From the NCBI GenBank assembly GCA_902464175.1, contig CABQHZ010000051.1:1-11843 (forward strand): a stretch of DNA of 11,843 nt, given 5' to 3'. Both the position numbers and the translations under genes were made by a program. How positions within the stretch are numbered: the stretch's first letter is position 1; each line of letters begins with the position of its first letter. This document shows positions 7,124 to 11,843 of the stretch, in pieces. The stretch comes from an uncultured Collinsella sp. Its GTDB lineage: Bacteria > Actinomycetota > Coriobacteriia > Coriobacteriales > Coriobacteriaceae. Under the pieces are notes generated by a model. That model was not told the origin of the DNA. It made no database searches and worked only from the letters and a program-made list of their open reading frames with translations.

Positions 7124-7132
7124 GGCGCAGCG

Positions 7133-8236
7133 CTAGATGCGGACCGGCATGACCAGGTACAGGTAGTTGATCTTGTCGTAGGACTTAAAGATGCCCGCCT
7201 GCGAGTAGCTCTTGAGCTCCAGCGTGATCTCCTTCTCCTTGGACAGGGCATTGAGGCAGCCGAAGATGTAGTGGTAGTTGAAGGCGATGGTACCCGACTC
7301 GCCCTCGGCCTCGACATCGATCGTCTCCTGCGCAAGGTCCTGGTCATTGGAAATGGAGGACAGGCCCATCTGCCCGTTCTCGACATCGATCTCGAACTTG
7401 ACGGCGGGGTTGGCGCTCGCGATAACGGCCACGCGCTTGAGGGCGGCGTTAAAGGCGGCGACGTCGATCTTGACGCTCGTCACGCACGAATCGGGGATGA
7501 GCTGCTTGTAGTTGGGGTACACGCCCTCGATGCGACGCGACACGTAGGTGGTGTTGCCGGCCTCGAAGACGACCTGGGTGTCGGTAGCCCCGATCATGAT
7601 GGTCGCCTGGCTGGCCATGATGTTCAGCGCGTCGTTAAAGGCGTCAGCCGGAACGTTGAGCTCAAAGGAGCCCTCGAGGGTCGAGGTCTCGACCTGCGTA
7701 TCGCACACGGCCAAGCGAAAGGAATCGGTCGCTACCAGGCGTACGGTGTTGTTCTCGACCTTCATGTGCACGCCGCCCAGGATGGGGCGAGCCTTGTCGG
7801 TCGAGGTGACGCGCCACACGCGGCCGACCATTTCGGACAAGACATCGGTCGGCAGCTCCACGGCACTCTCGATGGCATAGGCCGGAAACTCGGGGAAGTC
7901 ATTGGCATCGAGCGTGTTCAGGCGGAAAGAGCTCTTCTCGCAACCAATCAGCACCTGGCGCTCGGACAGCTCAAAGGTGACCGGGGCATCGGGGAGGGTC
8001 TTGGTGATATTGGAGAGCATCTTACAGGGAATAACCATCTCGCCCTCTTCTTCGACATGCGCCGCGATGCGATGACGGATCGAGATGGTGTAGTTAGAGG
8101 TCTGGAATTCCAAGATGCCGTCTTGGGCCTTAACGAGCACGCCCGACAGGATGGGGAGGGTGGATGCCGAAGCGACACCCTTCATAACGACGCCGATGGC
8201 TTGTGTAAGCGAGCTCTGGCTGACGGTGAACTTCAT
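7133..8236 (-). CDS. dnaN: DNA polymerase III subunit beta (sliding clamp)
   Basis: DnaN forms the ring-shaped dimer that tethers polymerase III and other partners to DNA. The 367 residues match the family length and show the three-fold clamp pattern. Recognisable parts are LPILSGV near 27-33, RPILGGVHM (150-158), the partner-peptide cleft segments ATDSFRL (169-175) and YPNYKQLIP (240-248), and the C-terminal MPVRI that closes the cleft. The ATG at 8236 is preceded by GAAAGG at 9 bases' distance. The upstream 238 bp hold an origin half including a very AT-rich tract, so the dnaN leader doubles as origin DNA. It is packed against recF with a 9-bp gap. Confidence 0.98.
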   Translation of the reverse strand: MKFTVSQSSLTQAIGVVMKGVASASTLPILSGVLVKAQDGILEFQTSNYTISIRHRIAAHVEEEGEMVIPCKMLSNITKTLPDAPVTFELSERQVLIGCEKSSFRLNTLDANDFPEFPAYAIESAVELPTDVLSEMVGRVWRVTSTDKARPILGGVHMKVENNTVRLVATDSFRLAVCDTQVETSTLEGSFELNVPADAFNDALNIMASQATIMIGATDTQVVFEAGNTTYVSRRIEGVYPNYKQLIPDSCVTSVKIDVAAFNAALKRVAVIASANPAVKFEIDVENGQMGLSSISNDQDLAQETIDVEAEGESGTIAFNYHYIFGCLNALSKEKEITLELKSYSQAGIFKSYDKINYLYLVMPVRI

Positions 8237-8240
8237 CTTT

Positions 8241-8283
8241 TAATACCTTTCTATAGATATAAATATCTTAATAATAGTAATAG
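8241..8283. other. Candidate origin unwinding region with DnaA-trio repeats
   Basis: These 43 bp contain only 7 G/C in an otherwise GC-rich window. At the dnaA-facing end the plus strand reads TAATAATAGTAATAG (8269-8283), five consecutive 5'-TA(A/G)-3' triplets. This fits the DnaA-trio consensus (3'-(G/A)AT-5') of Bacillus subtilis oriC, where DnaA assembles on single-stranded DNA to start melting. Twelve bases away is a DnaA-box-like TGTTGATTA (8296-8304). The order box, trios, AT-rich tract, dnaN start matches that of B. subtilis incC. The tract also supplies the dnaN ribosome-binding site (8246-8251). Confidence 0.7.
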
Positions 8284-8295
8284 CACTGACGAAAC

Positions 8296-8462
8296 TGTTG
8301 ATTACTCCCAAAGACGCAGGTCAGACCCAGAGAGAGAATCGACAGCAACCTGTGTGCAACAGGGGTGGTTTTCCACGTTCAAAACCTGCGCAAAACTTTT
8401 CATCATCGCGGGTTGGGTTTTAGACACCTTATGCCCGTGGTTTCGACAAGTTTTCAACAGGT
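8296..8462. promoter_or_regulatory. DnaA-box cluster in the dnaA-dnaN gap (origin half next to dnaN)
   Basis: Box-like sites are TTTTCAACA at 8451-8459 (plus), TTTTCCACG at 8369-8377 (plus, one change from TTTTCCACA), TGTGCAACA at 8353-8361 (weaker) and TGTTGATTA at 8296-8304 (minus-strand box TAATCAACA). The best site lies in AGTTTTCAACAGGT (8449-8462), whose reverse complement occurs twice in the other origin half. An 8-bp inverted repeat (AGACACCT 8422-8429, AGGTGTCT 8459-8466) brackets the region next to the dnaA stop. The rest of the 238-bp gap shows no gene. No good dnaN promoter was recognised. Confidence 0.7.
8449..8462 (-). repeat. 14-bp origin motif ACCTGTTGAAAACT, inverted copy 3
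   Basis: The plus strand reads AGTTTTCAACAGGT, the exact reverse complement of the two copies in the upstream origin half, about 3.2 kb away. It starts 13 bp past the dnaA stop. Confidence 0.8.
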
Positions 8463-8474
8463 GTCTCTATTTCC

Positions 8475-10199
8475 CTACGAGCGCAGTGTAATTTTATCGC
8501 GCAGCGACTTGAGGTCTTCGGTGACAGTGCGGTCTTCCTGGATCATCTTCTGGACCTTTTTGTAGCTCGTGCTGACGGTCGAGTGGTTGCGGTTGCCAAA
8601 TTCGGCGCCCACCGCCGTGGTCGTCATCTCGCACATCTCGATGGCTAGGTAGATAGCGATATGGCGTGCTTTGGCGATATTGGCGTTGCGACGCGGGCCG
8701 ATGAGCTCCTCGTGCGTCACGCCGTACTGCTCTTCGATGACGGACTGAACCGTCTGGACGTTGATCTTTTTGGCCGATGTGTCGAAGTACTGGCTGGCGA
8801 TGGCGTCGATATCGTCAAAGGTGAGCTCCCCGCCCTCGCGCTCGCGGTCGCCCGCCTCGCCGGCGCAGCGCTCGCAGAAGCTCTCGAGTTCGCGGATGTT
8901 GGTGCCCGAGACCTCGGCCATGTGTTTAAAGTGCTCGTCGGTCAGGTGCCCGCCGTCGCCCCCATAGGCCGCCAGCAGCGAGTCGTCGCCTGCCTCGGGA
9001 GCGGCGACGATGGTGTTCTCGTAATAGCGCTGCAAGATCTTGTATTTCATCTCGTAGCTGGGCTCTGCGACCAAGCAGAGCATGCCGGCGTTGAAGCGGC
9101 TGGTCAGACGCTCGTCCATGCTCAGGTCCTTGGGGGCGCGGTCTGCCGCGATGACGACCTTCTTGTTGTTGCGGATGAACTCGTCCATGAGCTGAAAAAA
9201 GTAGTCCACGCTCGCGCGCTTGCCGATGATGTTTTGGATGTCATCGATGATGAGCACGTCCACGCCGTGGTATGCCTGCATGATAGGGGCGTTGCTCTTC
9301 TTTTGGCGGTCGAACTCGGTCATCAGGTCGTCCAGATATGCCTGGGAGTTGGCATACTTGACCTTGATCTCGGGCGACTTCTCGGCGAGCTCGTTTTTGA
9401 TGGCAAGCAGCAGGTGCGTCTTGCCCAGGCCCGATTTGCCGTAGATGAACAGTGATGTGCACGTGCCACGCTCGTCCGCGAGGGCGGCAAACTTGAGTGC
9501 CGAGCGATAGGCATGGCTGTTCTCGGGGCCGTAGACAAAGTTCTCAAAGGTAAATTTTGAGTTCGCGGCGAGCGGGGCTCCATCCGCATTCTGCTCGGCC
9601 GGTACGGTCGGTGCCGGCATGGGTGAAGCGGGGGTCGCAGCTTGCGTGGACTTAGTCGGCGCTCCGCCCTTCATCTGGTTCATCATGCGACGAAAATCAT
9701 CGGCCGAGAGCGTGTTCTTGATTGCAATGCCCGAATCCGCGCCCGCCGCTGCGTCGTGAGCGATAGGCATGTGCGTGACGGGTGCGTTCGTTGACGTCGC
9801 CGCCGCGGTCGGCAACGGTGCCATGGTTTCACGGGAAACATCGCCGTGCTGGTGCTCGATTGTCGGCACGTCGCCTGCGGAGGCCGGCACCGCCGGGGAG
9901 GCAGCGGGAGCCGCGGCGGGCGCCGTCGCAGCAGCGGATTCCGCCACGGCTCCTTGCGGTGCCACGATGTCGAGCGCAATCGGTGCAAAGGCGATTTCTT
10001 CCAGATAGGCCTCAATAGTCGGCTGATGCTTTTTGAGCTGCGCGATGGCAAAGCGCGAGGGGGCCTCGATCGTGAGCGTATCTTCGGTCAGGCTTATGGC
10101 GCGCGATTGCCCCAGCATGTTGATGAGGCGTGCATCTTGGCCGTCGCGCTGGCAAAAGGCGATGGCATCCCCCAGGATGATGCTTGCTTCCTCGTCCAC
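8475..10199 (-). CDS. dnaA: Chromosomal replication initiator DnaA
   Basis: DnaA is the AAA+ initiator that binds boxes in oriC and opens the duplex. The 574-residue protein has a divergent domain I (about 1-80), a long Ala/Pro-rich linker (about 81-215), the AAA+ domain with Walker A GKSGLGKT (254-261), Walker B VLIIDDIQ (315-322), sensor I near 348-353 and box VII ERLTSRFNAG with arginine finger Arg368, then DNA-binding domain IV (about 495-574). Its helix-turn-helix signature is GNRNHSTV (535-542) instead of the common GGRDHTTV; Arg504 matches E. coli Arg399. The GTG start at 10199 has GGGAG 5 bases upstream. It lies 15 bp after the ATPase gene, hence probably co-transcribed with it. A parS-like site lies within the linker-coding part. 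Confidence 0.97.
   Translation of the reverse strand: MDEEASIILGDAIAFCQRDGQDARLINMLGQSRAISLTEDTLTIEAPSRFAIAQLKKHQPTIEAYLEEIAFAPIALDIVAPQGAVAESAAATAPAAAPAASPAVPASAGDVPTIEHQHGDVSRETMAPLPTAAATSTNAPVTHMPIAHDAAAGADSGIAIKNTLSADDFRRMMNQMKGGAPTKSTQAATPASPMPAPTVPAEQNADGAPLAANSKFTFENFVYGPENSHAYRSALKFAALADERGTCTSLFIYGKSGLGKTHLLLAIKNELAEKSPEIKVKYANSQAYLDDLMTEFDRQKKSNAPIMQAYHGVDVLIIDDIQNIIGKRASVDYFFQLMDEFIRNNKKVVIAADRAPKDLSMDERLTSRFNAGMLCLVAEPSYEMKYKILQRYYENTIVAAPEAGDDSLLAAYGGDGGHLTDEHFKHMAEVSGTNIRELESFCERCAGEAGDREREGGELTFDDIDAIASQYFDTSAKKINVQTVQSVIEEQYGVTHEELIGPRRNANIAKARHIAIYLAIEMCEMTTTAVGAEFGNRNHSTVSTSYKKVQKMIQEDRTVTEDLKSLRDKITLRS
9825..9840. promoter_or_regulatory. Candidate parS centromere site within dnaA
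   Basis: The minus strand reads TGTTTCCCGTGAAACC, matching 14 of 16 positions of the conserved ParB-binding site TGTTTCACGTGAAACA. It encodes Val-Ser-Arg-Glu-Thr around residues 121-125 of DnaA, in the poorly conserved linker where the protein places little constraint on codons. parS sites normally cluster near oriC. One mismatch falls in the central CACGTG core, which weakens the case. Confidence 0.45.
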
Positions 10200-10214
10200 T
10201 GTCTCTCCCGTTCT

Positions 10215-11567
10215 TTAGCTCTGAGCTCGCACGCGAGCGGCGCCGAGTTCGGTCAGATGGTATTTCTGGCCATGCTTGATGACCAAGCCGGCCTGCGCCA
10301 AGTCATTGAGCGTGCGTGACCAAGTGGGGGCCGAGTTTCCAAACGCCCTCGCCAGATCGGTAGCACCGCACGCTTGATTTTGCGCCAGATAGCCCAGCGC
10401 GGCGTTGCCGCGATCGCTTACGAACACGTCCGGTTGTGGCTGCGCATACTGATTTGCTGCATTAGGATACATCATTTGAGCTGCTGGTTGTTGAGAACTC
10501 TGCATCGGCGGCATTTGCTGTTGAAAACTTTGAGGCCACTGTTGGTAAGGCTGCGGAGTCATCTGCTGGGCCCAGGGGTTGTACTGCTGCTGCGGCATCT
10601 GCTGGTACGGCTGCTGATATCCCTGCTGGTACTGCTGCGGGAACTGCTGGCCATACCCCAGTGGCGGCATCTGCTGATATGGATATCCCTGTTGGTACGG
10701 CTGATAGCCCATTTGCTGGCCACCCGGTGCCCCCGTCGCCTGCTGCATTGCTGCTGCATCCTGATCCGCCAGCGGCATGGCCTCTGGCGCGTTTGGCGGC
10801 ATCGACATCGATGCCGCCTGGGGCTCTTGTGTAGGAAGCATTCCGGGCTGCTGCATCTGTCCCACGGGGGGCTGCATCTGTTGCGTTGCCATGGGCTGCT
10901 GCGCAAAAGCTCCCGGCAGGGGATATGTGGGCTGCTCCGTCTCGGGCCGCACGGCAGCACCGCGTCCGCCGGCACGCTCTATTTCCTGCACGCGTTTAGG
11001 GTCCAGGCTTACCGTAACCACGGTGCCGTTGCCCATGTTGTCCTCGATGGACACGGCCCCGCCGGCGTTTTCCAAATACTCCTGCACCATGGGAAACCCT
11101 GCTCCGGTTCCACGGATATAGCGCTTCATCTTGCTGTTTGCGCTGGTAACGCCAAAGTCGAAAGCGCGCTCCTTGTCGTCGATGCCGGGTCCTTGATCAG
11201 CAAAGCGGATGGTGTCTCCGCCGTCCAGAATCGAGATGATGGGCTCGGCAAAGTGCGCGTGGATAAAGTTTTCGACAATCTCGCGGATGACCATGAGCGA
11301 GATATGGCCACCTTGTTCTTTCATGCACTGGTAGACGGTGTTGGTCGTCTCTTCCAAATACGTGCGGACATCTTGCGGATCAATGACGATCACACGCGGT
11401 GTCGACAGCATGTCGTCATAGACGGCGATGCGCGCGGCGTACATGACTTTTGGCGCCTGCGTGGTCGTCTGCTCGCCTTCCTCACGCTCTTCGCGCACGC
11501 CAGTGATGTGCTCGTTGTCAGGTGCCGGGTCTCCGGAATCGACCATGGTGTAAAAGTCGTCAGACAT
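10215..11567 (-). CDS. GHKL-type ATPase with Gln-rich linker and C-terminal winged helix, upstream of dnaA
   Basis: No named gene is recognised. The 450-residue product has an acidic N-terminus (1-40), a histidine-kinase/anti-sigma-like ATPase domain (about 58-188), a low-complexity linker (about 210-380) and a winged-helix-like end (about 383-446). ATPase motifs are intact: N-box with Glu96 and Asn100 in REIVEN, G1 DQGPGI (124-129), G2 GTGAG (153-157) and NGTVVTVSL (180-188). There is no phospho-acceptor histidine (DHp) region, receiver domain or membrane segment, so it is not an ordinary sensor kinase; SpoIIAB/RsbW-like kinases are nearer in layout. The linker is rich in Gln, Pro, Tyr and Met, with PYQQ at 290, 296, 320 and 340. 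The ATG at 11567 has only a weak GAG ribosome-binding site. Its place 15 bp before dnaA suggests a role in replication or cell-cycle control, which is inference. Confidence 0.85.
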   Translation of the reverse strand: MSDDFYTMVDSGDPAPDNEHITGVREEREEGEQTTTQAPKVMYAARIAVYDDMLSTPRVIVIDPQDVRTYLEETTNTVYQCMKEQGGHISLMVIREIVENFIHAHFAEPIISILDGGDTIRFADQGPGIDDKERAFDFGVTSANSKMKRYIRGTGAGFPMVQEYLENAGGAVSIEDNMGNGTVVTVSLDPKRVQEIERAGGRGAAVRPETEQPTYPLPGAFAQQPMATQQMQPPVGQMQQPGMLPTQEPQAASMSMPPNAPEAMPLADQDAAAMQQATGAPGGQQMGYQPYQQGYPYQQMPPLGYGQQFPQQYQQGYQQPYQQMPQQQYNPWAQQMTPQPYQQWPQSFQQQMPPMQSSQQPAAQMMYPNAANQYAQPQPDVFVSDRGNAALGYLAQNQACGATDLARAFGNSAPTWSRTLNDLAQAGLVIKHGQKYHLTELGAARVRAQS

Positions 11568-11640
11568 GCCGCTCGCAATCTTTCAAAAGGTTTCGAACAA
11601 ATAGTAGCTCACCGTGCAATGTTTCTCATCTTTCGACAAC

Positions 11641-11713
11641 TTTTCAAAACCTGTTGAAAACTTTGGAAAACGGACGAAAAGTTCTCAACATTGCCAACAT
11701 GACCTGTTGAAAA
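11641..11713. promoter_or_regulatory. DnaA-box cluster upstream of the ATPase gene (second origin half)
   Basis: Five box-like sites lie within 73 bp: TTTTCAAAA 11641-11649 (plus), TGTTGAAAA 11652-11660 (minus-strand box TTTTCAACA), TTTGGAAAA 11662-11670 (minus-strand TTTTCCAAA), TTCTCAACA 11682-11690 (plus) and TGTTGAAAA 11705-11713 (minus). A weaker TTTCGAACA is at 11591-11599. The cluster sits in the gap between the minus-strand ATPase gene and the outward plus-strand promoter, the usual place of oriC next to rpmH. It may also let DnaA repress its own operon. No convincing promoter for the ATPase-dnaA operon was found in 11568-11760. Confidence 0.75.
11649..11662 (+). repeat. 14-bp origin motif ACCTGTTGAAAACT, copy 1
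   Basis: ACCTGTTGAAAACT occurs three times: here, at 11702-11715 in the same orientation 53 bp on, and inverted at 8449-8462 in the dnaA-dnaN gap. Its core TGTTGAAAA is the reverse complement of the DnaA-box form TTTTCAACA. Exact conservation beyond the 9-bp core marks these as the best boxes of this origin. Confidence 0.8.
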
Positions 11714-11715
11714 CT
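11702..11715 (+). repeat. 14-bp origin motif ACCTGTTGAAAACT, copy 2
   Basis: Exact direct repeat of 11649-11662. Confidence 0.8.
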
Positions 11716-11810
11716 CGATGAAATATCGTGAAAAGTTGCCATGCACCGCTAAATCGAGCTCGGCTTATGGGGGAACCGTGTGAACTGCGCAACCTTTTAC
11801 CTTTGATTTC

Positions 11811-11840
11811 TTGACATTTGAACATTGATTTCCCTACAAT
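11811..11840 (+). promoter_or_regulatory. Strong outward promoter, probably for rpmH
   Basis: TTGACA (11811-11816, perfect -35) and TACAAT (11835-11840) are 18 bp apart on the plus strand and point out of the window. In most bacteria rpmH, rnpA and following genes diverge from the dnaA side of oriC, so this is most likely the rpmH operon promoter. The genes themselves are not visible, so the target is inferred. The stretch 11716-11810 between the box cluster and this promoter shows no other feature. Confidence 0.75.
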
Positions 11841-11843
11841 CTT

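Noticed and set aside
6323..8491. 722-codon open frame on the plus strand across recF and dnaN
   Set aside because: It is the shadow of two well-recognised genes, runs through the origin gap, and has no ribosome-binding site or domain.
10475..10715. Repeated CTGCTG-type words as a CRISPR or tandem repeat array
   Set aside because: They are irregular, have no spacer structure, and are explained by Gln-rich codons of the ATPase linker.
10374..11657. 427-codon open frame on the plus strand opposite the ATPase gene
   Set aside because: Its Leu/His/Arg-rich composition is what the antisense of Gln-rich repeats produces; the minus-strand product has coherent ATPase motifs.
11568..11760. A promoter for the ATPase-dnaA operon, for example a -10 at TACTAT near 11602
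   Set aside because: No -35 at proper spacing accompanies the candidates, so none could be supported.

Overview
The window is the chromosomal replication origin of a high-GC Gram-positive bacterium, read from the far end of the gyrase genes back to the origin. The order ATPase gene, dnaA, dnaN, recF, dciA (DUF721), gyrB, gyrA, tRNA-Ile, tRNA-Ala is the classical actinobacterial order. The protein sequences suggest Coriobacteriia, probably a Collinsella-like gut species: acidic-tailed GyrA, divergent DnaA domain I, and an ATPase gene placed ahead of dnaA. The taxon is an inference from protein character and synteny, not a database match. All seven protein genes and all tRNAs lie on the minus strand and run away from the origin, so they are co-oriented with the leftward fork.

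Layout from left to right: (1) 1-276, a minus-strand tRNA cluster read as Ile, Ala, Ile, the last cut by the window edge, with a long terminator-like hairpin between the first two. (2) 277-577, the tRNA promoter, a ~188-bp imperfect palindrome and the gyrA terminator. (3) 578-5361, gyrB-gyrA, tightly coupled. (4) 5362-5466, a strong intrinsic terminator after dciA and the gyrB leader. (5) 5467-8236, dnaN-recF-dciA, tightly packed. (6) 8237-8474, the dnaA-dnaN gap, with DnaA-box-like sites, five consecutive DnaA-trio triplets and an AT-rich tract next to dnaN; this is the best candidate for the unwinding site. (7) 8475-11567, dnaA and, 15 bp upstream of it, an unusual protein with a GHKL ATPase domain, a Gln/Pro/Tyr-rich linker and a C-terminal winged helix. 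(8) 11568-11843, a second DnaA-box cluster and an outward plus-strand promoter that probably serves rpmH, outside the window.

The genes form one functional set. DnaA recognises and opens the origin, DciA probably helps load the replicative helicase, DnaN is the sliding clamp, RecF handles gaps at forks, and GyrA2B2 removes positive supercoils. The origin looks bipartite, its two box clusters separated by about 3.1 kb holding dnaA and the ATPase gene, and both halves share a 14-bp motif around TGTTGAAAA. A parS-like palindrome lies inside dnaA. The least described items are the ATPase-winged-helix protein and the palindrome downstream of gyrA.
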